From: Salinimicrobium sediminilitoris
GTDB lineage: Bacteria; Bacteroidota; Bacteroidia; Flavobacteriales; Flavobacteriaceae
Assembly (NCBI RefSeq): GCF_020866905.1
Contig: NZ_JAIVCC010000007.1
Span: 1-64,000, forward strand
Direction: 5' to 3'
DNA: 64,000 bases
The notes below the pieces were generated by a model. The model was not told the DNA's origin and did no database searches. It saw only the letters and a program-made list of their open reading frames with translations. A program made the position numbers and the translations under genes. Every line of letters begins with the position of its first letter. The first letter of the stretch is position 1. Of this stretch, positions 32,521 through 41,717 are shown in pieces.

Positions 32521-35500
32521 TTACAACATGGTATTTAATCCCGCTATAAGAATCCCAAATTCCAGAAGCACCTCCTTGAGTTTTTCCCGTAGCGCTTCTT
32601 CTCTATATTGCTCCACTTTCGACCACTCCCTGAATTCGTTTATTACAAACTCGAGGCGGTTGGCCTGCAAATAATATATAGAAGTGGTATTTTTATGCAC
32701 AAGATCTGAAAGTGCATCTGGATCCTGTCCCATGGCGGCAGCCTCAAATTCTTCCCGGTAAATTTCCATTGTTTTAATAGAATTTTTAATGAGCTTTTCA
32801 AAAACTTTTTTGTTCTTTCCTGCTAAATTCCTGTACCTGGAAACTTCAAATGAAGGCTCCTTCACCTCTTCCCTGATTCGCTCTATTATTTTATCAAGCC
32901 GAATTTTCACAGCCTCAATACTTTCAGGTCTTTCCTTTTCTGTACCTTCAGAGATCAACAGCAGTGAATTCTTCAGTTGTCCCGAAAGATCCTCCAGCTT
33001 TAGCATGTCATAAAAATTTTGGGACTTGTGGTGCAGGTCGATAATATCCTGAGAGTCTTTTTCTCCTGTACCGCTGATGATGTTTTTCCTATACTCTTCT
33101 AACTGGTTCAGGATAAGCATGAGTTCTCCCTCTTGTTGAGCTTCCGGAATTGGTTTACTGCCGGAAGTCGGGTTTTTATCTTTCCCACCTTCGCCTTCAC
33201 TGCCATTAGTATAATGGGGCAGATGGAGAAGTATTTTCTCCTTAAGATCCATTGGTTCAAATGGTTTAGTTAAAAGTCCGCTAAACTTAGTCTTATGATC
33301 TACCTGTTGCACCTCCTGATTTTTGTCGGCAGTTAGGGCCAGGATAGGAACGTTTTCATATCCCGGCAGTTCCCTTATTAGCTGCGTAGCTTGGTAGCCG
33401 TCCATGACCGGCATACGAATATCCATAAGGATGAGGTCATAGCTGTTTTGACTGGCCATTTCTACTCCTTCCTTTCCGGTCCTTGCCTCATCGGGTCTTA
33501 TCTGCCACCAGCTTTGAAAGAACTGAAGTATGATCTTGCGATTGATCTCAACATCTTCTACAAGCAGGACCTTAAGCTTCTTCACACCCCGAATGACATC
33601 TCTTTTTATATCCCGAGCTGGAGATCCTGTCTCTTTTTTGGCCTTTTTGACAGGTAAGCTGAAGTGAAAGACAGAACCTTCCCCCGGTTTGCTGTCCAGT
33701 TTGATCTCACTATTCATTAAACCTAGTAGAAGCCTGGTAATACTAAGGCCAAGGCCAGTTCCTCCATACTGTCTTACCGTAGAGCTTTCTGCCTGAGTGA
33801 ATTTCTCAAAGATATGCTCCACTTTTTCTTCGGAAATTCCAATACCTGTATCCTTTATTGTAAAATTGAGCCAGAAATCTTTCTTTTCCCGTTTTTCCAG
33901 ATCCACCGAGATCTGTACCTCTCCTCCACTAGTAAATTTTACTGCATTACTTACCAGGTTGTGAAGTACCTGAGATAACTTCAACTGGTCTGCTGCAATT
34001 CTTGCTGGAACTTCTTCTCCTATCTGCAGAATCAGAGCGGTTTGCTTTTCATCTGCAATGGGTTGATGAGCCTGCTTTAAATTCAGTAAAAGATCGTGAA
34101 GATCAAAATCTGTTATTGTTAGTTCGGCTTTTCCTGCCTCCAGTTTACTAAAGTCGAGGATGTCATTAATAAGGGCAAGAAGGTTTTTAGCCGAAAAACT
34201 AAGGGATCCAAGATCTTCTTTCTGGTCTTCCCTGGGGTTCTTTTCGAGCAGCAAATTTGTTAATCCTATGACTGCATTAAGAGGGGTGCGAATCTCGTGG
34301 CTCATTGTGGAAAGAAAGTCTTCTTTGGCCCTGGACGCTGCCTCGGCCTCTTCTTTGGCCCTTATCAATTCTTCTTCGGCCTGCTTCCGGTCGTGGATAT
34401 CGATATGCATCCCAGACCACTTGGTTACCTCGCCCTCCATGTTGAAAATAGGAATGGCCTTTGCGTTAACCCACCTTGCTTCTCCGGAAGCCCCCATGAG
34501 CCTGAATTCAATATCGAACTTTGTATTTGTAGACACTGCCTTTTTCCATTCAGTTTCTACCCAGGATCGGTCTTCTTCATGCACGGCATTTATCCAGCCT
34601 TTCCCCAATGCCTCTTCATAAATCTGTCCGGTAAAATCAAGCCATGAAGAACTTTCTTTAAAAACTGTTCCGTCGGGTTCGGTTTCCCAGACCGCTAAAG
34701 CAGAAGCCTCTACAAGGTTTCTAAACCGCTGCTCACTCTCTCTCAGTGCTTTTTCCGCCTGCGCTTTTTCAATTGCCGCCCAGGTTTGCTCACATAATTC
34801 TTCCACCAAAGCCACTTCCTGTGAAGTCCAACGCCGTGGATTTTGTTGCTGAATGGCTACAAGGGCGACTAACTTACCCTTCTTTACCAGAGGTACAGTA
34901 ATAAGGCCCCTCACCTGACTCGCATTTATACGATCTTTGGCATATTCATTTAGCTGATGGGTTGTTGAAATATCTGTCTGTACCAGTGTCTTCCCCTCCA
35001 GGAGTTGTTTGTGAACCTCTGCACTAAAATCAGATATTTTAACTCTTCCGGTTAAGGGTTTATTATCCTTCACGTACCCCAGCCTTCCCGCCAGCGTATC
35101 TTCATCCTCCAGTATCTCTGAATAGTAGGCTCTGTTCACTTCCAGGTGAGTTCCCAGAATATGCATTGCAGTCTCCTGGATTTTTGCTGCGTCTTCCAGG
35201 GGACGAATGGCGTCATTCATCTTGAGCAGGAAGGTCTTTCGTTCTTCTGCTTCCTTGCGTTCGGTTATGTCTTTAAATATCAGGGCTACGTGCTGCTCAT
35301 TGGGAGCATCTATACGAAAAGCATTGACGTCAAACCATTTTTCCAGAGGTTCAGCGTAATCTTCGAAACGAACAGGCTCTCCTGTTGAGGCAACATTTCC
35401 ATAAATTTCTTTCCAATAATTCTCAAGATTTGGAACTAATTCATTAACAGTCTTTCCCTCTACATCTTTTAAACCCGTCTGAGCTTCAAATATTGGGTTA

Positions 35501-38091
35501 GTTTCCAGATAACGATAATCCACACAAGCTCCAGAAGAGTCCCGTATGATTTTAAGAATACAGAAACCTTCGTCCATTGAATTAATGATCTTCCTGTATT
35601 TATCTGTTACCTTTTGAGTAAGCTTTTCCTTTAGTTGAACAAGTTCTTTTTCTGCCTTTTTTTGCTCTGTAATGTCATGGTAAGTAAGAATGAAACCATC
35701 TCCATTTTTCACTGCAGATACGTCAAACCAATTGTTAAAATGTTCTTTTGAATAATGACGCTGCACCCGAAGAGGTTCTCCCGTTTCCACCACCTTTACA
35801 TAAGTATCAAAAAAAACCTCCTTTACTCCCGGGAAGAGTTCAATTAAGTTTTTCCCTATGAGGGTTTGATTCGGCATCCTGTTAAGAGAGTCGGCCGCTT
35901 TGTTTGATCCTTTGAACTTAAAATCAATGATCTTTCCATCCTCATCTCTCACCGATTGCAAAATGGAAATAGCTGCAATTGAGCCATTTAACATTTGTTG
36001 AATAGTCTCTTCTGTCTTCTTTCGTTCGGTGATATCTTCGGCGGTAGCGAGCAGGAGACCGCCAAGTTTGGTAGCCCTGAAATGAAACCAGTTCTTAAAT
36101 CCCTGTCCCTCATACCATACTTCAAAATCTGCCGGCTCGCCAGTCTCTGCCGTTCTTTTAAATTTCTCCAGGATCCCTGTACGATAAACTCCCGGAAATA
36201 AATTGCTATATCTTTTTCCTATAAGATCCCTCGGCAATCCCAGGGATTCATAGTTGAAGGCGTTCACTTTAAAGAATTCGAAATCTTCTGGTTTACCATC
36301 AGCATCAAACAACGTCTTATAAAGAATGATAGAATTTGGAGAGGCATCAAATATGGATTGTAGTAATGCTCTGTTCTCCTTCAATTCATTAGCCTGAAGT
36401 TTTACTTCCTCCAAAGAAGTTTTAAGCATTTCAGTTTCAGAAACCAATCCTTTTATAGCCGCTTTCTCTACCATTACCTCTGTAATATCCAGAACCCTGT
36501 GGATGATATAGTCTACTTCCCCTTCAGAATTTATTACCGGGGTATTGGTAAGGCTCCAATGCTTTTCTATAAAACTGCCGTCCCGGCGGCGAACATCATA
36601 ATGCTGGATCGCCATGCGGTGCGTCTTTTTGGTCGATAATACTTTTTTCAAAGAGGCCTGGAGATTTTTAACTCCTGTAGCTTCAGGTATGGCAGGATTA
36701 TCGGGAAAGACTTCAAAAACGTATTTTCCTATTATTGTGTCACGTTCAGTATCTGTGGCCTTAAGATACGCATCACTTGCCATTTGAATATATAGATCGG
36801 GAGAGAGAACAAGATACGAGTCAGGAGCATTCTGCAGCACTTCTACCAGGTGCCGGCTGCGCTCCTCGCTTCTCTTCAATTCTGCTTCGGCCTGCTTGCG
36901 TTTAGTGATATCCTGAACAATTCCAATGATCCTGCTGGTTCCTTTGACAGGATCTAAAACGAATTTTCCATGCGCTTCCACGGTTCTAAGTTCTCCCTCC
37001 TTTCGAAAGATCCTGCGCATATAGGTGTAAGCCGTTTTTTCTAAGATTGCCTGACTTATGGTTTCCTGTATTACAGGAACATCATCGGGGTGGGATCGTT
37101 GATCAATCCATTCTAAAGAAGGAACAAAGGATCCCGGTTCCTCTCCAAAAAGGCGAAAAAGTCCATCGGAAAAATAGACTTTATTAGAAGCGAGATCCAC
37201 CTCATAACTCCCCGTGTCGGCTAAAGCTTCGGTAGAGCGAATCAAATTTTCCATCCGCTTCTTTTCCTCGGTTGATCTTATCCTGGAGCTTATATCCTGA
37301 AAAGTGCCATAGACACTCTGCGGGGTTCCACTTTCGTCTTTCACTATCGCTGCCCTGCGGTGAACATGCCTTATTGTATTGTCTGGACGCACGATCCTGG
37401 TAATGGTGTCAACCGGCTCACCGGTGGAATGGGTCTTATCTACAGCAGTGAGAAGTGGTTCTAAATCTTCGGGATGTACAAAAGAATAAAATTCTTCAAT
37501 AGTGAGGCCGTTAGGGCGGGGTTCGATCCCAAAAATGCGATAAAATTCTTCGGAACATTGTATAATGTCGCCGGGAAGTTTTCTCTCAAAACTACCGAGA
37601 TTTCCTATCCTCTGAGCGTTTTCAAGGCGCCTGTGCTCTTCCCTGAGTCTTTCTTCCCCTATTTTTTGTTCATGGATATTTTCTGCCGTCCCTAACACCT
37701 GGGTAACTTCCCCTTTTTTGTTGCGTTGGAATGCTTTTTCCCTTATCCTGTACCATTCCCACCGGTTTTCTCCCGCAAACACACGCACCTTTACCTCGCA
37801 CTCTTCTTCGCCGGAAAGCAAGTGGCACTTTTCAAGATTCTCTATGCGACTTTCGTAATCTTCAGGGTGGATAATGACCTTGAAAATATCGGCTCCACTT
37901 TTAAGAATGTGATCGGGATCATAACCTGTTAAAGCCTTTACCCTTTGACTTATATATTCAACCCGTTTTGCCCTAAGGTCAATTACAAATAAAATATTAG
38001 GACTAAGATCAGCTACTTTTTGAAGAAAATCAAAGTTTTTCGTCAAGTCTTCCTCCTTGGATTTGTGTGGGTTTTTTTCCTTTTCTGTCAT
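32521..38091 (-). CDS. Giant multi-PAS hybrid sensor histidine kinase
   Basis: A 1856-residue soluble hybrid kinase. In order: about seven PAS domains (roughly 20-145, 150-270, 280-400, 405-540, 575-690, 690-815, 835-955), several closed by DITERKKAE-type linkers; a GAF domain (about 965-1115, VRGLITVPLVKKGKLVALVAIQQ); an eighth PAS (1125-1250); HisKA with STMSHEIRTPLNAV (about 1267); the ATPase domain (HNLVSNAVKF, DTGIGI, YGGTGLGLSI); a receiver domain (LLVEDVEINR about 1510, phospho-Asp in LILMDIRMP about 1554); and a C-terminal Hpt-like helical domain with LVHKNTTSIYYL. No membrane segment or signal peptide. PAS 5-7 are of the same subtype (SNLFPGV, IELFPGV, NELVPNL) and probably arose by internal duplication. 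Signal unknown; no partner regulator adjacent. Confidence 0.93.
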   Translation of the reverse strand: MTEKEKNPHKSKEEDLTKNFDFLQKVADLSPNILFVIDLRAKRVEYISQRVKALTGYDPDHILKSGADIFKVIIHPEDYESRIENLEKCHLLSGEEECEVKVRVFAGENRWEWYRIREKAFQRNKKGEVTQVLGTAENIHEQKIGEERLREEHRRLENAQRIGNLGSFERKLPGDIIQCSEEFYRIFGIEPRPNGLTIEEFYSFVHPEDLEPLLTAVDKTHSTGEPVDTITRIVRPDNTIRHVHRRAAIVKDESGTPQSVYGTFQDISSRIRSTEEKKRMENLIRSTEALADTGSYEVDLASNKVYFSDGLFRLFGEEPGSFVPSLEWIDQRSHPDDVPVIQETISQAILEKTAYTYMRRIFRKEGELRTVEAHGKFVLDPVKGTSRIIGIVQDITKRKQAEAELKRSEERSRHLVEVLQNAPDSYLVLSPDLYIQMASDAYLKATDTERDTIIGKYVFEVFPDNPAIPEATGVKNLQASLKKVLSTKKTHRMAIQHYDVRRRDGSFIEKHWSLTNTPVINSEGEVDYIIHRVLDITEVMVEKAAIKGLVSETEMLKTSLEEVKLQANELKENRALLQSIFDASPNSIILYKTLFDADGKPEDFEFFKVNAFNYESLGLPRDLIGKRYSNLFPGVYRTGILEKFKRTAETGEPADFEVWYEGQGFKNWFHFRATKLGGLLLATAEDITERKKTEETIQQMLNGSIAAISILQSVRDEDGKIIDFKFKGSNKAADSLNRMPNQTLIGKNLIELFPGVKEVFFDTYVKVVETGEPLRVQRHYSKEHFNNWFDVSAVKNGDGFILTYHDITEQKKAEKELVQLKEKLTQKVTDKYRKIINSMDEGFCILKIIRDSSGACVDYRYLETNPIFEAQTGLKDVEGKTVNELVPNLENYWKEIYGNVASTGEPVRFEDYAEPLEKWFDVNAFRIDAPNEQHVALIFKDITERKEAEERKTFLLKMNDAIRPLEDAAKIQETAMHILGTHLEVNRAYYSEILEDEDTLAGRLGYVKDNKPLTGRVKISDFSAEVHKQLLEGKTLVQTDISTTHQLNEYAKDRINASQVRGLITVPLVKKGKLVALVAIQQQNPRRWTSQEVALVEELCEQTWAAIEKAQAEKALRESEQRFRNLVEASALAVWETEPDGTVFKESSSWLDFTGQIYEEALGKGWINAVHEEDRSWVETEWKKAVSTNTKFDIEFRLMGASGEARWVNAKAIPIFNMEGEVTKWSGMHIDIHDRKQAEEELIRAKEEAEAASRAKEDFLSTMSHEIRTPLNAVIGLTNLLLEKNPREDQKEDLGSLSFSAKNLLALINDILDFSKLEAGKAELTITDFDLHDLLLNLKQAHQPIADEKQTALILQIGEEVPARIAADQLKLSQVLHNLVSNAVKFTSGGEVQISVDLEKREKKDFWLNFTIKDTGIGISEEKVEHIFEKFTQAESSTVRQYGGTGLGLSITRLLLGLMNSEIKLDSKPGEGSVFHFSLPVKKAKKETGSPARDIKRDVIRGVKKLKVLLVEDVEINRKIILQFFQSWWQIRPDEARTGKEGVEMASQNSYDLILMDIRMPVMDGYQATQLIRELPGYENVPILALTADKNQEVQQVDHKTKFSGLLTKPFEPMDLKEKILLHLPHYTNGSEGEGGKDKNPTSGSKPIPEAQQEGELMLILNQLEEYRKNIISGTGEKDSQDIIDLHHKSQNFYDMLKLEDLSGQLKNSLLLISEGTEKERPESIEAVKIRLDKIIERIREEVKEPSFEVSRYRNLAGKNKKVFEKLIKNSIKTMEIYREEFEAAAMGQDPDALSDLVHKNTTSIYYLQANRLEFVINEFREWSKVEQYREEALREKLKEVLLEFGILIAGLNTML

Positions 38092-38495
38092 TAAAATCTT
38101 CTCAAAAATTAAAAGGCATTTTGAATCAATCGTGTACCTGTGAGCAGGTGTATCCGGAAGAAATGATCCTGAGCCGGAAGAAGTGACACCAATATTGTAC
38201 CTGGTAGTAGGAAAGTATTATTTATTGCCGATTTGCAATATAAACAAAATGTATTCAAAATATTAATGAATTATGAATGATTCAAACGACGCGGGTCCAG
38301 GATTTTGGAGCCAAATAAAGAAATCTGTAATTAACTTCCAGGTCATCCTCTGGAGGGTTCAAAATAATGCCGCCTGGATTAAATGATTCGAATGAAAAAA
38401 ACAGGATAATATAATTTTGTTTAAATTTTAGTTAATTAATTTAAACATAAGGAAATGTAGATATATATTTACCTCATAATCAAACTATAACAGAT
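38092..38495. other. Spacer between hybrid kinase and fasciclin gene
   Basis: 404 bp with the divergent promoter regions. A CCGGAAGAA(A/G)TGA word occurs twice near 38,155-38,190. A TATATTTA box (38464-38471) is a candidate -7 element for the fasciclin gene. No gene seen. Confidence 0.45.
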
Positions 38496-39137
38496 ATGAA
38501 AAATGTATTAAATTATTCGAATCTTCTGAAGTCGTTCTTAGTAGCCGGCTTATTTGTAATGACATCTTGTGAAAAAGAACCTGCTCTTGGGGAGGTAAGT
38601 GCACTTAATGTAACTGAAGAAGCTACTGCAGCCGCGAATGCAAAGGCTTCGCCTGCAGCAATTAAAGGAGACAAAACTATTGCCGAAATAGTAGTATCCT
38701 ATGCTACCGCCGAAGCAGTAGAAGACCGACAGTTCACTTTATTACTGGCGGCCCTGGAGTACGCAGGAATTACTTTCATGTTTACAGAATCTGATCAATA
38801 CACCGTGTTTGCTCCTACCGATGCAGCATTTGAGAGATTCTTAGATGGTAATGCTTTAGATTCTTTTACAAAGGAGCAGGTTGCAGCAGTACTCTCTTAC
38901 CATGTTACAGACGGAAGAAGATTTAGCAATAGCGTTGTTCCTAAAAACTCTCCACGTAACATTGAGACACTACTGGGACCTTCCATTTATGTAAACAGCT
39001 CAGCCGGCATTGATACCAATGATGAGGACAAGCAGGCCAATGCTTCCATCCTTGTAGAAGCAGGATTGTTTGACATTTCAGCAAGTAACGGGGTGATCCA
39101 TGTGATCGACGAAGTACTGGTCCCAGTGTCCGAATAA
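38496..39137 (+). CDS. Fasciclin-domain lipoprotein
   Basis: A 213-residue surface or periplasmic lipoprotein. The SPII signal ends at VMTSC (Cys about 25). An Ala/Thr/Lys-rich linker leads to one FAS1 domain (about 60-210) with the two signature blocks: H1-like TVFAPTDAAFERFL and H2-like ASILVEAGLFDISASNGVIHVIDEVLVP. FAS1 domains mediate adhesion to matrix or other cells. One domain only, normal for small bacterial FAS1 lipoproteins. It ends at a strong terminator. Confidence 0.93.
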   Translation: MKNVLNYSNLLKSFLVAGLFVMTSCEKEPALGEVSALNVTEEATAAANAKASPAAIKGDKTIAEIVVSYATAEAVEDRQFTLLLAALEYAGITFMFTESDQYTVFAPTDAAFERFLDGNALDSFTKEQVAAVLSYHVTDGRRFSNSVVPKNSPRNIETLLGPSIYVNSSAGIDTNDEDKQANASILVEAGLFDISASNGVIHVIDEVLVPVSE

Positions 39138-39158
39138 TTTAAAGTATATTTTCCTGTA

Positions 39159-39196
39159 GAAACTGTCTTTTTGCGAAGACAGTTTCTTTTTTTTTA
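39159..39196 (+). terminator. Terminator of the fasciclin gene
   Basis: GAAACTGTCT pairs with AGACAGTTTC; nine T follow. It lies 22 bp after the stop. Confidence 0.9.
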
Positions 39197-39239
39197 CTGT
39201 AGCCCGAAGGTAAACGCTGTTACAGAATCATTCGCGGCC

Positions 39240-39683
39240 TCAGCGCCTTTTATAGACGCGGACCTCGCTGCCGTACTTTATACCTTCCAATTCATACGGC
39301 TCTCCATGGTACATCCACAAGGTATTACTATCAGGAAAGGCAAACTTGAAGTTGCGGCCGTCGGTATTTACGTTTTTGAGGTTGTATAGGCCTTCAGAGA
39401 CCTTTGTCCAAACGTAGTTCCTGGTGGCACTTTCATTTAGTTTACACTCCATGATTTCATTTATGTAGTAATGAACCGAGTATAGTTCCCCGTTAGCTTT
39501 AAAATGCATTCTTTCCTTTTTACCACACTCATCTGCCTCTTTCTCGATAGGCTCAGCATTTTCCGGAAATTCCATGTATTGCACATGTCTCCAGTCACCA
39601 ACAATGGGGTCGTTGGAAGTCTCTTCTGCAGAACATGAAAGCAGAAGTGCAGGTAATACCAGGAGGAGCAGTAGTTTTTTCAT
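39240..39683 (-). CDS. Lipocalin-like lipoprotein (paralogue 1 of 3)
   Basis: A 147-residue lipoprotein: MKKLLLLLVLPALLLSC is an SPII signal with Cys17. The mature domain opens with DPIVGDWRHVQY, the G-x-W motif of lipocalin-like folds, and reads as a small beta-barrel. Two further Cys (ADECGKK and IMECKLN) could form a disulfide. It shares ADEC/ANEC, GELYSVHYY, NEIMECKLNE, WTKVSE, FPDSNT and EVRVYKRR with the proteins at 51533 and 55029. The ligand is unknown. It overlaps no other gene and is convergent with the fasciclin gene. Confidence 0.8.
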   Translation of the reverse strand: MKKLLLLLVLPALLLSCSAEETSNDPIVGDWRHVQYMEFPENAEPIEKEADECGKKERMHFKANGELYSVHYYINEIMECKLNESATRNYVWTKVSEGLYNLKNVNTDGRNFKFAFPDSNTLWMYHGEPYELEGIKYGSEVRVYKRR

Positions 39684-39831
39684 AGAAAAATTCTTTAGAG
39701 CAGGTTAGTTCCATTTGCTGTACTAAAAAACATTTTTCTTTGAAAGATCATGTGTAGCAGGGAAATTAAATTTTTCCAGTCCAGATGTGTAATAAATTCG
39801 AACTTGCGGCACTAAACAGGAAAAGAACATT

Positions 39832-40320
39832 TTGAGCAACGATTTTTACACCTCCTCCATTCTGCCTTATGCCCCAATTATCATAAAAATATGTAGGGCA
39901 TATACAGATTCGCAGGAAGATTATGAGGATTATTATCAGGAAGTATGCCTGCAAATATGGAAAAGCAGGGATATTTTTAAAGGAAATTCCAAATGGTCTA
40001 CCTGGATCTACAGAATCTCTTTAAATGTTTGCCTTACTCTTTTAAAAAAGAAGGATAGAAATCAGCAATTAGCTTCCGAAGAAAAAATAGCAGCAGAACC
40101 GGAGGAGCCGCATTATTTCTCAGACAGATCGCTGTTATTACTTTATGAAGCTATAAAAAAACTTTCTGAAGTAGACCGGGCTGTTATCCTGCTGTACCTC
40201 GAGGAAAAATCCTATCAGGAAATATCTGAGATCATAGGCACCAGCCCCAATAATATTGGCGTAAGAATTACGAGAATTAAAAAACGACTTAAAAAATTAT
40301 TAGATGGAAAATTCGATTGA
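39832..40320 (+). CDS. ECF-type RNA polymerase sigma factor
   Basis: A 162-residue sigma-70 family factor. Region 2 is IIKICRAYTDSQEDYEDYYQEVCLQIWKSRDIFKGNSKWSTWIYRISLNVCLTLLKKKDR (about 14-73), and region 4 is LLLYEAIKKLSEVDRAVILLYLEEKSYQEISEIIGTSPNNIGVRITRIKKRLKKLL (about 103-158) with the helix-turn-helix. The frame begins with TTG at 39832; AGGAAAAG lies just upstream, and no ATG fits. No classical anti-sigma with a ZAS motif is present; the next gene overlaps by 17 bp and encodes a membrane protein that may fill that role. Confidence 0.92.
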   Translation: MSNDFYTSSILPYAPIIIKICRAYTDSQEDYEDYYQEVCLQIWKSRDIFKGNSKWSTWIYRISLNVCLTLLKKKDRNQQLASEEKIAAEPEEPHYFSDRSLLLLYEAIKKLSEVDRAVILLYLEEKSYQEISEIIGTSPNNIGVRITRIKKRLKKLLDGKFD

Positions 40321-40909
40321 AACAATCTGGACCAAAGGATTTTTGAAAGAGGAAGCCCTGGTAGCTCCCAAAATAAATAACCTTTACCACAAGAAATCCA
40401 GCCTGCTTATTGAAAAACTTAAAAGCACCTATAGAACCGATAATAAAAGCATCATTCCTTTGGCCATTCTCGCTGTAGTGGGATTTGGGATAGCGGGTCA
40501 TTTACTAACAGGGCTGTATGTTATGGCGCTAATGACCGGCATGTTCTTCCTGAACCGAAAACAACTGGCGACACTTGAAAGAATCAGCATTGAAACCAGC
40601 AGCTATGAATACTTGCTGGAATACAGAAAGATGTTCCTGAACTTAAAGAAATTTTATACCCGGTTGTTAGGTTTCGGGCTCCCAGTTGCGGGGCTAGCAG
40701 GCTATTTTCTCTTTTTTTGGAACACTCCCCTGCTCCACGAATTTCTTCAGTTGGGGACGATCTATATTTTAGCGATCCTTGTAGGTCTTGCGCTTCTTCT
40801 CTCTGCTCTTGGGGTGATGGCTTACCGGCTAAGCCTGAAGCTTATTTATGGCAGATTCATTCAAAAACTGGAGGAAATGATATCCGATATGGAGGAGCTG
40901 CGGAAGTAG
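40304..40909 (+). CDS. Membrane protein translationally coupled to the sigma factor
   Basis: A 201-residue protein. A soluble N-terminus of about 45 residues (MENSIETIWTKGFLKEEALVAPKINNLYHKKSSLLIEKLKSTY) precedes a helix pair (SIIPLAILAVVGFGIAGHLLTGLYVMALMTGMFFL), a cytoplasmic segment, and a second pair (LLGFGLPVAGLAGYFLFFW, LGTIYILAILVGLALLLSALGVMAY), ending in a charged helix. The start lies inside the sigma gene, so the two are co-translated. It may hold the sigma factor at the membrane; that is inference from position, as no anti-sigma motif is visible. Confidence 0.82.
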   Translation: MENSIETIWTKGFLKEEALVAPKINNLYHKKSSLLIEKLKSTYRTDNKSIIPLAILAVVGFGIAGHLLTGLYVMALMTGMFFLNRKQLATLERISIETSSYEYLLEYRKMFLNLKKFYTRLLGFGLPVAGLAGYFLFFWNTPLLHEFLQLGTIYILAILVGLALLLSALGVMAYRLSLKLIYGRFIQKLEEMISDMEELRK

Positions 40910-41048
40910 GTGACAAAAAAAGATTTCCAAAAATGTCTTCTACTCCGTGTTTTTTCCGGAGGGAAAAGGCATTTCTTTCGTTCAATATAGATGAGCCTCA
41001 GCAATTCCAATCCTGCCGTTCTTCCTTTCGGCAACAAAATTTGTAAAT

Positions 41049-41098
41049 AAGACTTTACATTAAAAAATTTAATCTACATTTGTAAAGTACACTTTACT
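41049..41098 (+). promoter_or_regulatory. Promoter and operator of the membrane protein/XRE pair
   Basis: A -7 box TACATTTG (41074-41081) is directly overlapped by the perfect palindrome GTAAAGTACACTTTAC (41081-41096); a third half-site ACTTTAC lies at 41051-41057. A repressor bound here would cover the transcription start. The likely binder is the small XRE protein encoded second in the operon, giving autoregulation. Confidence 0.7.
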
Positions 41099-41124
41099 AA
41101 AAGTCTAACTTTAATTACATTATC

Positions 41125-41517
41125 ATGAAACAGACACGGAAGAAAAACCTTTACAGACTTGCTGGATGGACGTGGAGCTGGGTTGCAACAATGGCAATCG
41201 CTTCCCTCGGCCCCAAATATATTTGGGATGACCACACTACCTTAACTGTGCTGGCAGTTACCGTCAACTTTGCCAATGGGATCTTTATGATCATTGCAAA
41301 CAGAAATTTGTTCAATAGTTTTGATGAACTGGAGCGGAAGATACATCTGGAGTCTCTGGCCTTGACCCTTGGATTAGCCGTGGTAGTGGGATTAACATTT
41401 TCTTTGCTGGACGTAACAAATCTTATTGGTTTCGACGCAGAAATAAGCAACCTGGTCATGTTTATCGGGATCACCTATTTAGTTTGTGTTACAATAAATA
41501 CCCGTAGATATTCATGA
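41125..41517 (+). CDS. Small membrane protein partnered with an XRE regulator
   Basis: A 130-residue protein with four predicted helices: GWTWSWVATMAIASLGPKYIW, LTVLAVTVNFANGIFMIIANR, ALTLGLAVVVGLTFSLLDV and LVMFIGITYLVCVTI. The loop NRNLFNSFDELERKIHLES between helices 2 and 3 is a motif I recall in small proteins encoded just before an XRE gene in many bacteria. Function unknown. Its last codon overlaps the start of the regulator gene (ATGA). Confidence 0.82.
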   Translation: MKQTRKKNLYRLAGWTWSWVATMAIASLGPKYIWDDHTTLTVLAVTVNFANGIFMIIANRNLFNSFDELERKIHLESLALTLGLAVVVGLTFSLLDVTNLIGFDAEISNLVMFIGITYLVCVTINTRRYS

Positions 41518-41708
41518 AAAACAGGTTAAAAGTACTACGGGCCGAAAATGGTTATACCCAGGAAGATCTGGCAGATATCATAGGAGTATCCCGCCAAACA
41601 ATTAACGCCATTGAAAAAGAAAAATTTGATCCCAGTTTACCCACAGCTTTCAGGATCTCGAAGCTTTTCAAACAGCCTATAGAAGCTATTTTTCAGTTTG
41701 AGGATTAG
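41514..41708 (+). CDS. XRE-family HTH regulator
   Basis: A 64-residue single-domain regulator close to the YozG/Cro type: MKNRLKVLRAENGYTQEDLADIIGVSRQTINAIEKEKFDPSLPTAFRISKLFKQPIEAIFQFED in outline, with the helix-turn-helix at TQEDLADIIGVSRQTINAIE. The 4-bp overlap with the membrane-protein gene indicates co-translation. It probably represses its own operon at the palindrome upstream. Confidence 0.92.
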   Translation: MKNRLKVLRAENGYTQEDLADIIGVSRQTINAIEKEKFDPSLPTAFRISKLFKQPIEAIFQFED

Positions 41709-41717
41709 TGTGCGGTT

